Assembly (NCBI RefSeq): GCF_001523745.2
Contig: NZ_CP013386.1
Coordinates: 3,720,001 to 3,784,000, forward strand
Length of the DNA stretch: 64,000 bases
Direction: 5' to 3'
Origin: Burkholderia mayonis
GTDB taxonomy: Bacteria; Pseudomonadota; Gammaproteobacteria; Burkholderiales; Burkholderiaceae
In this document: in pieces, positions 37,795-46,180 of the stretch
Layout: each line of letters starts with the position of its first letter
Numbering within the stretch: the stretch's first letter is position 1
The notes under the pieces: model-generated
Databases searched by the model: none
What the model saw: only the letters and a program-made list of their open reading frames with translations
Told to the model about the DNA's origin: nothing
Made by a program: the position numbers and the translations under genes

Positions 37795-38264
37795 CGCCCA
37801 AACCACGTCAGGCCAGTGATTGCCAAGCCGCATCAAAGCGCACGCGCTTGCATCAGAACGCACTATCCCCGCACACCTGCAAATTCCCCGAAACCCACGC
37901 CACAAGGGCCAGCAAGCAAAGGCGCCCGGTGCACTAGAACCACCCTGTCAAGCGAAGCCCGCAGGCGAGGAGGGGACCGCGCAAAGGCGGCTGCGGCGCC
38001 CTCCTTCGCACATCGGCCTCCTCCCCCCATTTCCGCCCCCATCCGCCCGCCTGACGGGACTACAGCGGCCTCGCGCGATCTGGCTGAAGCCCGGAGAACG
38101 CCCCGCGTCCCAAGGCGCTGTAGCGCCTCTATCCAAACGCAGTCGCATAGGCTTGCACTGGCCGCCAAGTTCCGATAGAAATTAGCGCAAGACTAACGGG
38201 GCGCCGCCGCGCTAGCCGAACCTGCGCCATAACAACCTGAGAGCTCTGTCCCGAGGAATACCCT
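37795..38264. other. 470 bp gene-free region of the prophage left arm
   Basis: Frames open here encode low-complexity Arg/Pro/Ser peptides with no family features, so no gene is called. It contains GC-rich stretches and CTGTAGCGCCTCT-like inverted elements. In P2-type phages cos lies near this side of the portal gene, so the region is one candidate for packaging sequences. A promoter for the following gene pair should also be here. Confidence 0.4.
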
Positions 38265-38747
38265 ATGCCCGCCGAGTGCACATTCGTCCTGAACCGCAGC
38301 CGCCTATCGACGCTGACCTGTCCAGGATTCGGAAGCGTCCCCGCCTTTTCCGGTAACGGCCGATACATCAACGATCCGGGCTCGACCGCCGTAGCGGATA
38401 AGGGGCCACTGCCCGCGGGCGTCTACTACATCATCGACCGGCAAAGCGGCGGCCATCTTGGCTGGTTCCGAGACACGGTGATGGATGCAGCCCTGAACAC
38501 GAATCGCGCGGACTGGTTCGCGCTGTATCGCATTGACGGCCAGATTGACGACTGGACGATCGTCAACGGCATCCGCCGCGGCCATTTCCGCCTGCATCCG
38601 GTCGGCCGGCTGGGCGAAAGCGACGGGTGCATTACGCTGACGAGCCGTGGGCAGTTCGATAAGCTGCGGGCTTTCCTGAAAGCGCAACCGACTATGCAGG
38701 TCCCAGGCACCTCATTCAGGGCATATGGGAGGGTGACGGTTAAATGA
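38265..38747 (+). CDS. Tlde1/DUF2778-like L,D-transpeptidase-fold protein
   Basis: A 160-residue protein. The C-terminal half carries HPVGRLGESDGCITL (about residues 112-126), matching the His...Ser-x-Gly-Cys active-site pattern of YkuD/L,D-transpeptidase folds, as in the DUF2778/Tlde1 group. Those enzymes modify or cleave tetrapeptide stems of peptidoglycan, some of them as toxins. There is no signal peptide. GAGGAATA precedes the ATG. Its stop overlaps the start of a two-TM protein (ATGA), an arrangement like effector/immunity or lysis-accessory pairs. Function in the phage is unknown. Confidence 0.7.
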   Translation: MPAECTFVLNRSRLSTLTCPGFGSVPAFSGNGRYINDPGSTAVADKGPLPAGVYYIIDRQSGGHLGWFRDTVMDAALNTNRADWFALYRIDGQIDDWTIVNGIRRGHFRLHPVGRLGESDGCITLTSRGQFDKLRAFLKAQPTMQVPGTSFRAYGRVTVK

Positions 38748-39022
38748 AGATGATCGGCCGTATATTGCTGGCGCTGCTGCTTACCTGGCCTCTTCTGACG
38801 GGCATCTCGTCATCGCCGTTGCTGGTGCATTGGTTCGCAAACGGCGGCGAAGGCTGGAACGCGCTGTCGCCCGTGTTTCGCGCGCTCGGCTCTGACGGCG
38901 GCGAACAAAACGAAGAGATCTTCGTCGGCATCCTGCTCGTCATCAGCTTCGTCCTCGCGCTCGTTCTGTCGTTCGCCTTCTTCGGCTTGGTCGGCCGCCT
39001 CCGGCATTCGACCAATCGCTGA
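38744..39022 (+). CDS. Small two-TM membrane protein coupled to the Tlde1-like gene
   Basis: A 92-residue protein with an N-terminal hydrophobic segment (about 5-24, possibly an uncleaved signal), a periplasm-sized loop of about 35 residues, and a second helix at about 61-84. It is not recognised as a known family. The ATG overlaps the stop of the peptidoglycan-active-site gene, so the two are translated together. It may localise or neutralise that enzyme; this is inference. Confidence 0.6.
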   Translation: MKMIGRILLALLLTWPLLTGISSSPLLVHWFANGGEGWNALSPVFRALGSDGGEQNEEIFVGILLVISFVLALVLSFAFFGLVGRLRHSTNR

Positions 39023-39050
39023 CATTCGCAGCCTCGCGGCAACAGAAATC

Positions 39051-39117
39051 GGGACGATGGGACGCTAGACGGGACAACGGGACGCTAGTCGGGACACGAA
39101 TGGGACAGCGACGGGAT
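39051..39117. repeat. GGGAC iteron cluster
   Basis: GGGAC occurs at 39051, 39059, 39071, 39079, 39091 and 39102, and GGGAT at 39113. The first four form two 20 bp direct repeats (GGGAC-N3-GGGACGCTAG-N2), followed by a looser third. It is intergenic, between convergent units, and upstream of the portal/terminase side, so it is a candidate terminase-binding (cosB-like) or other protein-binding site. Confidence 0.7.
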
Positions 39118-39167
39118 GCCTATGCGCCGTCGCGCCGAGCGACTCAGCAGCTCGCGCTCGTCAGACG

Positions 39168-39207
39168 CAAAAAAGGGCCGCGCCCGGTTGCCCGGTGCGC
39201 GGCCCTT
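39168..39207 (-). terminator. Rho-independent terminator after brnTA
   Basis: A 10 bp stem AAGGGCCGCG/CGCGGCCCTT (39173-39182 with 39198-39207) has six A on the plus strand, giving a U-run for minus-strand transcripts, 20 bp past brnA. Confidence 0.88.
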
Positions 39208-39227
39208 CGTTCGGCGAATGCGATTCG

Positions 39228-39500
39228 CTATGCTGGCTTGTGCGTCTTGAGCCACTCCTTCAACGCAGCATTCACCCGCGTTTGCCAGCCTCGGCCGGTC
39301 GCTTTGAACGCGTCGAGCACGTCGTCGTCGAGTCGGATCGTCGTCGCGGTTTTGTGACTGCCGAGCGGCCGGCCCGGCCCGCGACGGACCAAGCGGTCGC
39401 CGACGTACTCGTCCGCCCTCTCAAAAAATTCGTCGGTCAGCTCCGGCGCGTCGTCCGGATCAACCCAATTGGTGTGCGTAGCTCGCTTGCTCACGGTCAT
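39228..39500 (-). CDS. brnA: BrnA-type antitoxin
   Basis: A 90-residue antitoxin. The C-terminal part (RPLGSHKTATTIRLDDDVLDAFKATGRGWQTRVNAALKEWL, named here only as a region) is the ribbon-helix-helix DNA-binding domain typical of BrnA/COG3514. The N-terminal part presumably wraps the toxin. It is encoded directly after brnT, overlapping it by about 41 bp, the normal order for BrnTA, and followed by a terminator. It would neutralise BrnT and autorepress the operon. Confidence 0.88.
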   Translation of the reverse strand: MTVSKRATHTNWVDPDDAPELTDEFFERADEYVGDRLVRRGPGRPLGSHKTATTIRLDDDVLDAFKATGRGWQTRVNAALKEWLKTHKPA

Positions 39501-39732
39501 TTGCTTTCCTCATGCTGATAATGCGGCGAGCCTCGCCGCGAGGCGTCCAAACCATCACGATCATGCGGCCGTCCAGCGTGCCGACCGTGATGTAACGCGA
39601 TTCCACGTAATCCTCCCGCGTATCCTCCAATGTGAAGTGGTGCCCGGCGAACACCTCCACGGCACGCGCGAAATCCAGCCCCCGCTCGGTCAGTGTCTTG
39701 TCGCGTTTGTTGGGATCGAATTCAAGTTCCAT
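39460..39732 (-). CDS. brnT: BrnT-type ribonuclease toxin
   Basis: RNase toxin of about 90 residues with a RelE-like fold. The family motifs are present: MELEFDPNKRD at the start, AVEVFAGHHFTLEDTREDYVESRY, the RxxxxG region, and the C-terminal RRIISMRKANDRE with catalytic basic residues. Start codon: ATG at 39732 (MELEF) is preferred; the alternative at 39738 adds two residues and would lie upstream of the start site predicted from a good promoter. It is first in a two-gene operon with brnA. Confidence 0.87.
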   Translation of the reverse strand: MELEFDPNKRDKTLTERGLDFARAVEVFAGHHFTLEDTREDYVESRYITVGTLDGRMIVMVWTPRGEARRIISMRKANDREQASYAHQLG

Positions 39733-39739
39733 AGCCATT

Positions 39740-39785
39740 ATTGTATGTACAAAAACACCCTGTTGCAACGAATATTTGTACATAC
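39740..39785 (-). promoter_or_regulatory. brnTA promoter with paired TGTACA operators
   Basis: On the minus strand TTGCAA (39768-39763) and TACAAT (39745-39740) are separated by 17 bp, a good sigma70 promoter. A perfect 10 bp inverted repeat, GTATGTACAA (39743-39752) and TTGTACATAC (39776-39785), brackets it, with centres 33 bp apart (about three helical turns). It is a likely BrnA operator. The predicted start site falls almost on the ATG, so the mRNA may be leaderless. Confidence 0.7.
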
Positions 39786-39845
39786 TTTTATCCGTATGAG
39801 CCAGCCGGCATCGGGGCTCGCACGCGTCCGCACGCGGTCAATGCG

Positions 39846-40901
39846 CTATGCCGCGAACGGCGCCGGCGGAATCTCGTAATCGTCGAACGCCACGACCTCC
39901 TCGCCGAGCCAGTCGTTCAGCTCGGCGAAGCGAGCCTGCAGCGGCTTGATTTCGTTGCGCCCGAACACGCGCGCGGCGGTGTCCGGCGTGCCGAACCCGC
40001 CCGAATTGCTCGGCACGATACCGAGCAGTTGCGGCGGCACGCGGTGCGCGGCGAGCAGATCGTCGCGCGTCACGTTCTTGATGTTGAAAAACTCGTCCTT
40101 CGCGGCGACCTCGGACACGGGGATGAGCTGGATGCCGTCCTTCTTCCCGCCCGGCGCGTACATGAAGACGTTGCGGAAGTTGCCCGGCCCCTTCGCGTTC
40201 TTTAACGCTTCCCGCATGTTGTCGACGTCGTCCTGCTTCTGCGCGGCGTCCGTCATGTACAGGATGAAGCCGGCGTGGCTGCCGTTCTCGTAGTACTTCC
40301 GCCGGAACAGCGTCGACGATTCGTTCAGCCAGGCCGAGTGCAGCGAGCTCAGATACTCGGGCAGGCCGTAGACCTCCTGATTGATGTCCGGCCGCATGAG
40401 CTGGAACACGCTGTCGGGCGCGAACTCGTGCCGGTCCTGCCAGCCGTTCACGTACACGAAGCCGCTGAAATCCGCCTTGCGCCGTACGTACTTCGCGAGC
40501 GCCGGCTCAAGCCGCAGCGTGCCGCCGACCATGTTGCGGCGGCGTTCCAGATAGCCGTTGCCGAACGTCAGGAAATCGAGCGCCCACCGCTCGAACGCGT
40601 GCCGCGACAGCCAGCGGTGCGGGCGGAACGTCGACGCGAGCACGTTCGCCTTGAAAAAGAGCGCCGAGCTATGGTGCGTGCTCGCGCGAAACGATTTCGC
40701 CAGGCCGGCGAAGCTGACCGGCGGCTCGAACCATTCGCCGTTCGACCAACACTCGACGTAATCGAGAATCTCGGCCCGGTTCATGACGGGCGTGGGATCG
40801 TCGAACGTGAAGACCTCGGCGCGCGCCGGCGCGGCGCTGCCGGCGCTCGGATTGGGCGCGGCCGCGAACGTGCGCGGCGCGCGCGATCGGCGCTTGCTCA
40901 T
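39846..40901 (-). CDS. Q: Phage portal protein (P2 gpQ)
   Basis: P2/PBSX-type portal protein of 351 residues that forms the dodecameric DNA entry ring. Typical segments are WFEPPVSFAGLAKSFRAS (partial), SSALFFKANVL, RRKYYENGSHAGFILY and VPPQLLGIVPSNSGGFGTPDTAARVF. The ATG at 40901 overlaps the stop of the terminase gene (TCAT), and the pair is transcribed leftwards as in P2. The N-terminal 25 residues are a basic, Ala-rich tail. Confidence 0.95.
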   Translation of the reverse strand: MSKRRSRAPRTFAAAPNPSAGSAAPARAEVFTFDDPTPVMNRAEILDYVECWSNGEWFEPPVSFAGLAKSFRASTHHSSALFFKANVLASTFRPHRWLSRHAFERWALDFLTFGNGYLERRRNMVGGTLRLEPALAKYVRRKADFSGFVYVNGWQDRHEFAPDSVFQLMRPDINQEVYGLPEYLSSLHSAWLNESSTLFRRKYYENGSHAGFILYMTDAAQKQDDVDNMREALKNAKGPGNFRNVFMYAPGGKKDGIQLIPVSEVAAKDEFFNIKNVTRDDLLAAHRVPPQLLGIVPSNSGGFGTPDTAARVFGRNEIKPLQARFAELNDWLGEEVVAFDDYEIPPAPFAA

Positions 40902-42667
40902 GAGTAGAACTCCGTGAAAGAAGATGAATGGATGCCGCCGCCGGCGAGCGGCTCGCGGTCGATCGCGTGCAGGCAGGCCCACGCCAGGTCGGCGTGGCCC
41001 GTCTCGTCGTTGCGGCCGGCGGTGTAGGTGGATTGGCGGCCGCTTGCCGTCATCGTCTGCTTGATCGCCATGAACGACGCGGCCAGATCGATCCACCCCG
41101 CGTCGAATTGCAGGCGGCCGTTGCGGATGACGGACTGGCCCTTGAGCACGAGGCGGGTTTTCACCTCGGGCGAGTAGTTCAGCGCGACGGCGGCCGGGAA
41201 GAATTTACACACGAGCTGATAGACGCCCTGGCCCATGCCCGTCGTGTCGATCGCGATATAGCCGACGTTGTAGCGCTGCGTGATCGCCTCGATCGCCGCG
41301 GCCTGCTCTTCGAAGTCGTTGCCGCGGAACTGGTGACGTTCGAGCACGCGGAAGGCGCCGCCGTCGACGCGCGGCGGCGCCACGACGACGAGCCCCGCCG
41401 AGTCGCCCGTGAGCGCCGGATCGTAGCCGACCCACACCTCGCGATGACCGAACGGCCGCAGCAGCAGCGGCGAGAAGTCCTCCGCCCATTCTTCCCACGA
41501 GTCGACCATGCAGCGCTGCAGGTCCGACAGCTTGAACACCGACAGCGAATCGTCGATGAACTGGCACATCAGCAGATTCGCGAATTCCTCGGCGCTGTAC
41601 TCGCGGCGCAGCTCGTCAATATCGAACAGGTCGCAGCCGCCCGCCATCGCGTCGAGCACGGTCACGATCTGCCGCCACTGCGCGTCCTCGCACAACATGC
41701 CGCGCACGAGTGCCTCGTGGCTCGTGTCGATCTGGATGCGATCGGCCGCGGCGCGGCCGCGATTCGCGTGCGCGCCGCTCCAAAACGCGTACGCCTCGTG
41801 CGTGACGCTCGACGGCGTGCTGAAGTAGGTCTTGCGCCAGCGCTTGTGCATCGCCATGCCGGACGCGACCTTGTTCAGCTCGCGGAACTTCGGAACCCAA
41901 AAGTATTCGTCGAAATAGAAATTGCCGTGGTACGACTGCGCGGTACGCGCGTTCGTCCCCAGGAAATACAGCGTCGCGCCGCTCGGCAAGATGATCGGAT
42001 CGCCCGTGAGCTCGACGTCGGCGGCGTCGCGCGAGAACTGCGTGATGTACTGCTTGAAGACGTGCGCCTGCGCCTTGCTGGCCGATAGGAAGATCTGATT
42101 GCGGTCGGTGTCGAGCGCGTCGACGAGCGCCTCGCGCGCGAAGTACCACGTCGCACCGATCTGCCGCGACTTCAGAATGTTGCGCGTGCGCTGATCGCCG
42201 TTCCGATACCAGACCTTCTGATAGTCGAACAGCGATTCGCGGAACGCTTCGATGATGCGCTCGTGCTGTTCCTCGCTGATTTCGTTGCGCGGCGCGCGGC
42301 GCTTCGGGCCGGCGTTGCGCGACGCAATCTTCGGGTTCAGGTCCGATTCCTTGCCCGTCTCGTCGTACTTGCGCACGCGCGCGAGCCGCTCGACCTGTCG
42401 GCCGAGTAGATCGATTTCCTTGTAGTCCGCGCCGTCCTTCTTGTCCTTCGCAATCAGCACCATCATGCGCACTTCGAGCGATGCCTCGATGCGCTCGATG
42501 GGTGTCGCATCCTTCCACTTTTCGCGGCGGCACCACGACGCGACGGTCGCGGGTTTCACGTCGAGATGGCGGGCGATCGACGAGAGGCGCCAGCCCTGCC
42601 AATAGAGCGTGCGCGCGACCTTGCGCACGTCGTTTTCGAGCTGATGGGAGTCCGTAGTTTCAAGCAT
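40898..42667 (-). CDS. P: Terminase ATPase subunit (P2 gpP)
   Basis: A 589-residue DNA-packaging motor, essentially the length of P2 gpP. An N-terminal helix-turn-helix (WRLSSIARHLDVKPATVASWC) is followed by the ATPase with the adenine/Walker A-like ILKSRQIGATWYFAREAL, Walker B around GNFYFDEYFWV, and a C-terminal nuclease-like domain with GYDPALTGDSAG. The ATG at 42667 is preferred over a GTG at 42703. It is translationally coupled to the portal gene. Confidence 0.94.
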   Translation of the reverse strand: MLETTDSHQLENDVRKVARTLYWQGWRLSSIARHLDVKPATVASWCRREKWKDATPIERIEASLEVRMMVLIAKDKKDGADYKEIDLLGRQVERLARVRKYDETGKESDLNPKIASRNAGPKRRAPRNEISEEQHERIIEAFRESLFDYQKVWYRNGDQRTRNILKSRQIGATWYFAREALVDALDTDRNQIFLSASKAQAHVFKQYITQFSRDAADVELTGDPIILPSGATLYFLGTNARTAQSYHGNFYFDEYFWVPKFRELNKVASGMAMHKRWRKTYFSTPSSVTHEAYAFWSGAHANRGRAAADRIQIDTSHEALVRGMLCEDAQWRQIVTVLDAMAGGCDLFDIDELRREYSAEEFANLLMCQFIDDSLSVFKLSDLQRCMVDSWEEWAEDFSPLLLRPFGHREVWVGYDPALTGDSAGLVVVAPPRVDGGAFRVLERHQFRGNDFEEQAAAIEAITQRYNVGYIAIDTTGMGQGVYQLVCKFFPAAVALNYSPEVKTRLVLKGQSVIRNGRLQFDAGWIDLAASFMAIKQTMTASGRQSTYTAGRNDETGHADLAWACLHAIDREPLAGGGIHSSSFTEFYS

Positions 42668-42810
42668 GCGGCCAAGCGTAGGCCGCCGCGCACGCGCGAG
42701 CACGCGCAGCGGACTGTACCGGCGTGAGCCACAAACGCCACTCGTTGAGCCGTAGCGCGTGAACGTCGAACATGAGAACCACGCTCACTCAACCACGTTC
42801 GACCCTCTCT

Positions 42811-43620
42811 ATGGCAAGCAAATCGAAATTCTTCCGCGTCGCAGTGGAAGGCGCGACCGTCGACGGTCGCGAGATCAAGCGTGAATGGCTCACGCAGATG
42901 GCGAAAAACTACGACCCGAAACTGTACGGCGCGCGACTGAACATCGAGCACATCAAGGGCTGGGCGCCGCTCTCGAATTTCAACCCGTTCGGCGCATACG
43001 GCGACGTGATCGCGCTGAAGGCGGCCGAAATCGAAGACGGCCCGCTGAAAGGAAAGATGGCGCTGTTTGCGCAAATCGATCCGACCGACGAGCTCGTCGC
43101 GCTGTCGAAGAAGCGCCAGAAGATTTTCACGTCGATCGAAATCAACCCCGACTTCGCGGACATCGGCGAGGCGTATCTCGTCGGGCTCGCCGCGACCGAC
43201 GACCCGGCGAGCCTCGGCACCGAAGCGCTGCAATTCGCCGCGAAGCGCACGAACAACGTGTACTCGGCCGCGTGCGAAACGTCGATCGAATTCGAAGGCG
43301 CGACCGAGACGGCCGGCCTCAAGGAATGGGTGAAGGGCCTGTTCGCCCGCAACCGCGAGAACGACGACGAGCGCTTCGCCGACGTGCGCGAAGCCGTCGA
43401 ACAGGTCGCGACCCATGCGCACGACACGGACCGCGAAGTCGCGACGCTGAGCGCGGCCGTGACGAGCGCCACGAGCGCGGCGGCCGACGCGAAGAAGCGC
43501 GCAGACGAAGCCTTCGCCGCCGTCGAAGCGCTCACCGAAAAGCTGTCGAACACCGACAACGGCGCGCCGCAGCGCCCGCCGTCGACCGGCTCGACGGGCG
43601 AGCTCGTGACCGACTGCTGA
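42811..43620 (+). CDS. O: Capsid scaffold and maturation protease (P2 gpO)
   Basis: Scaffolding protein of 269 residues with an N-terminal serine protease and a C-terminal coiled-coil scaffold. A catalytic triad like that of P2 gpO is seen at Asp18 (TVDGRE), His47 (NIEHIKGWAP) and Ser108 (IFTSIEINP). The Ala-rich C-terminal half is a long amphipathic helix. The ATG at 42811 (MASKSKFF) is chosen; an upstream ATG at 42772 adds 13 residues without homology. First rightward late gene, divergent from P. Confidence 0.92.
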   Translation: MASKSKFFRVAVEGATVDGREIKREWLTQMAKNYDPKLYGARLNIEHIKGWAPLSNFNPFGAYGDVIALKAAEIEDGPLKGKMALFAQIDPTDELVALSKKRQKIFTSIEINPDFADIGEAYLVGLAATDDPASLGTEALQFAAKRTNNVYSAACETSIEFEGATETAGLKEWVKGLFARNRENDDERFADVREAVEQVATHAHDTDREVATLSAAVTSATSAAADAKKRADEAFAAVEALTEKLSNTDNGAPQRPPSTGSTGELVTDC

Positions 43621-43653
43621 CCCATCCCGCACACCACACAGGAGCATTCCCCG

Positions 43654-44664
43654 ATGAGGAAGGAAACGCGCAAGGCGTACGAAGGGTACGCCACGCAAAT
43701 CGCCAAGCTGAACGACACGGGCGACGTGTCGAAGAAGTTCGCGGTCGAGCCGACCGTGCAACAGAAACTCGAAACCAAAATCCAGGAATCCAGCGCGTTC
43801 CTGAAAAGCATCAACATCCTGCCCGTGATCGAGCTCGAAGGCGAGAAGCTCGGCCTGTCCGTGTCCGGCCCGATCGCGAGCCGCACCGACACCACGAAGG
43901 CCGCGCGGCAACCGGTCGACCCGACGGCGCTCGACAGCAACCGCTACCGCTGCGAGAAGACCGACTACGACACGGCGATTCCGTATCGCAAGCTCGACGC
44001 GTGGGCGAAGTTCCCTGACTTCCAGCAGCGCATCCGCGACGTGATCGTGAATCAAGCCGCGCTCGATCGCATCATGATCGGCTGGCACGGCGTGAAGGCG
44101 GCCGCGACGACCGACAAGCAGGCGAATCCGCTGTTGCAGGACGTCAATATCGGCTGGCTGCAACAGTACCGTGACCGCGCAGCGCAGCGCGTGCTGCACG
44201 AGGGCAAGCAGGCCGGCAAGGTGCTCGTCGGCAAGGCCGGCGATTACGAGAACCTCGACGCGCTCGTGATGGATATCGTCTCGTCGATGATCGATCCGTG
44301 GTTCCAGGAAGACACGGGCCTCGTCGCGATCTGCGGCCGCGAGCTGCTGCACGACAAGTATTTCCCGATCGTCAACACGACGCAGGCGCCGACCGAGCAG
44401 CTCGCGGCCGACCTGATCGTGAGCCAGAAACGCATCGGCAACTTGCCGGCCGTGCGCGTGCCGTTCTTCCCGAAGCGCGCGCTGATGGTGACGAAGCTCT
44501 CGAACCTGTCGATCTACTACCAGGAAGGCGCACGCCGGCGCACGCTCAAGGAAGTGCCGGAACGCGACCGCATCGAGAACTACGAATCGTCGAACGACGC
44601 CTACGTCGTCGAAGACTTCGGCTGCGGCTGCGTCGCGGAGAACATCGAACTGGTGACCGCATGA
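43654..44664 (+). CDS. N: Major capsid protein (P2 gpN)
   Basis: HK97-fold major capsid protein of 336 residues, cleaved by gpO during head maturation. Begins MRKETRKAYEGYATQIAKLN; the long N-terminal helix is followed by conserved segments such as TDYDTAIPYRKLDAWAKF and DVNIGWLQQYRDRAAQRVL. ACAGGAG lies upstream. The stop codon overlaps the gpM start. Confidence 0.95.
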   Translation: MRKETRKAYEGYATQIAKLNDTGDVSKKFAVEPTVQQKLETKIQESSAFLKSINILPVIELEGEKLGLSVSGPIASRTDTTKAARQPVDPTALDSNRYRCEKTDYDTAIPYRKLDAWAKFPDFQQRIRDVIVNQAALDRIMIGWHGVKAAATTDKQANPLLQDVNIGWLQQYRDRAAQRVLHEGKQAGKVLVGKAGDYENLDALVMDIVSSMIDPWFQEDTGLVAICGRELLHDKYFPIVNTTQAPTEQLAADLIVSQKRIGNLPAVRVPFFPKRALMVTKLSNLSIYYQEGARRRTLKEVPERDRIENYESSNDAYVVEDFGCGCVAENIELVTA

Positions 44665-45350
44665 CGATCAACACGCCCGCTCGCGCGCACTTCGAACGCG
44701 TCTCGGCCGCGCGCGCGGCGGCCGCCGTGTCGCCCGGCGAGACGATGAAAGGCGCGACGCCGTATGAGCTGATGCTCGCGAAGCTCGCGGCCGACCGCCG
44801 CGCGCTCAAGGGTATTCAGTCGATCGAGCGGAAGGTCGAGCTGAAACGCAAGCTGCTGCCGGAGTACGCCGACTACGTGGCGGGCGTGTTGAACGGCGGC
44901 CGCGGCGCGCAGGACGACGTGCTCGTGACGGTGATGGTCTGGCGCATCGACGCCGGCGACTTCGACGGCGCGCTCGCGATCGCGGCCTACGCGCTCGCGC
45001 ACGGCTTGGCGCTGCCCGACCAGTTCGAGCGCTCGCTCGCGTCGCTCGTCGCCGAGCAGTTCGCCGACGCCGCGCTGTCGGCGTTCATGGATGGCGGGAC
45101 GTTCGACGCGGCGAGTCTCGAGCTCGTCGACGATCTGACGCGCGATGCGGACATGCACGACCAGGTGCGCGCGAAGTTATGCAAGGCGCTCGGCTACGCG
45201 ACGCAGGCCGACGCGCCGGCGCGCGCGCTCGACTATCTGCGCCGCGCGGTCGCGCTGAACGATCGCGTCGGCGTGAAAAAGGACATCGACCGGCTGACGA
45301 AGCAGGTCGAAGCCGCGGGCCGTCGGGGCGACGGCACCGACGGCACGTAA
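44661..45350 (+). CDS. M: Terminase small/endonuclease subunit (P2 gpM)
   Basis: A 229-residue cos-cleavage partner of gpP. Conserved features include the TPYELMLAKLAADRRALKGIQS region and LLPEYADYVAGVLNGGRGAQDDVLVTVMVWRIDAGDF (region named only), then an Asp/Ala-rich helical C-terminus. The ATG overlaps the gpN stop codon. Recognised from sequence and gene position. Confidence 0.9.
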   Translation: MTINTPARAHFERVSAARAAAAVSPGETMKGATPYELMLAKLAADRRALKGIQSIERKVELKRKLLPEYADYVAGVLNGGRGAQDDVLVTVMVWRIDAGDFDGALAIAAYALAHGLALPDQFERSLASLVAEQFADAALSAFMDGGTFDAASLELVDDLTRDADMHDQVRAKLCKALGYATQADAPARALDYLRRAVALNDRVGVKKDIDRLTKQVEAAGRRGDGTDGT

Positions 45351-45449
45351 AGAGCCCACCTCGGCATGGCGGCACCGGCGCCCAGGCCCCACGCCTGACG
45401 GTTTCGGATCTTGTGCGCCGGTCCACCGCCACCTCATTGCGAATCGACC

Positions 45450-45929
45450 ATGAACAGTTTTGTCGCTACTGCCGCGCCCACCGTCGCGGCGACGCCGATC
45501 GAAGGCACGTTGACGAACGACGGCTTCTTCCCGGACATCGACCTGTCCGCGCTGCGCGATGCGATGCGCCTGGACGGCACCGTGACGCGCGAACGGCTGC
45601 GGCACGCCGCGCGCGATGCGATGCTGACCGTGAACGACGAGCTCGCCGCGTGGCGCGCACGGCAGCGCGCGGCGGGCGCGGCGACGCTCGCCGACGTGCC
45701 GGCGCCGCGCATCGATGGCGAATCGGCACACGTGGCCCGCTACCGGCGCGCGGTGTACCACCTGACGCACGCGGACGTGACGGAGAAGTACCGCGGCTAC
45801 GACACGACGAAGAGCGGCGGCCAGGTCGCGGCCGATCTGGCCGCGACGGTCGACGATTCGCGCCGCGCCGCGCGATGGGCGATCAGCGACATCCTCGGCA
45901 TCGCGCGCTCGACGGTGGAGCTGATCTGA
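45450..45929 (+). CDS. L: Head completion/stabilisation protein (P2 gpL)
   Basis: A 159-residue head-completion protein of the phage GPL family. LTNDGFFPDIDLSALRDAMRLDG is the typical N-terminal block, with YRRAVYHLTHADVTEKYRGYDTT later. The ATG at 45450 was chosen over the longer frame because homology begins at MNSFVA. Last head gene before the tail genes. Confidence 0.92.
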   Translation: MNSFVATAAPTVAATPIEGTLTNDGFFPDIDLSALRDAMRLDGTVTRERLRHAARDAMLTVNDELAAWRARQRAAGAATLADVPAPRIDGESAHVARYRRAVYHLTHADVTEKYRGYDTTKSGGQVAADLAATVDDSRRAARWAISDILGIARSTVELI

Positions 45930-46180
45930 TGGCCCGCCCCCTGTACCGCATTCGTCAGTTCGCGCAGTCCCGCGTGCGCGGCGGGAAACTGTTCTGCGCC
46001 GGCGCGTGCCAGGTGCAGCAGCACGTCGCTGGCCTGTTCTGGCTTGAGATTGCCTATTGCTCGGATCGCACCGGCGCGGAGGCGGCCATACGAGCCGCCG
46101 TGATCGCGCGCCGGCGAGCCCGGCTCAAGCCGCGCGTGCTCGGCCTGTTCGATCGCGACGGGCAGGCGCTCGGGCAATGA
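45929..46180 (+). CDS. Small basic phage protein of unknown function
   Basis: An 83-residue, Arg-rich protein with two central cysteines and an N-terminal Arg/Lys-rich part (MARPLYRIRQFAQSRVRGGK). Not recognised. It is inserted between L and X, where P2 itself has no gene. Its ATG overlaps the gpL stop and its stop overlaps the gpX start, so it is tightly coupled and almost surely expressed with the head/tail genes. Confidence 0.7.
   Translation: MARPLYRIRQFAQSRVRGGKLFCAGACQVQQHVAGLFWLEIAYCSDRTGAEAAIRAAVIARRRARLKPRVLGLFDRDGQALGQ

Noticed and set aside
37816..38185. Two overlapping ~120-residue plus-strand frames in the prophage left arm
   Set aside because: Arg/Pro/Ser-rich low-complexity products in two frames at once, with no RBS or recognisable motif; treated as non-coding.
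39228..39732. HigBA or RelBE assignment for the toxin-antitoxin pair
   Set aside because: Toxin-first order, MELEFDPNK start and the RHH antitoxin fit BrnT/BrnA specifically.
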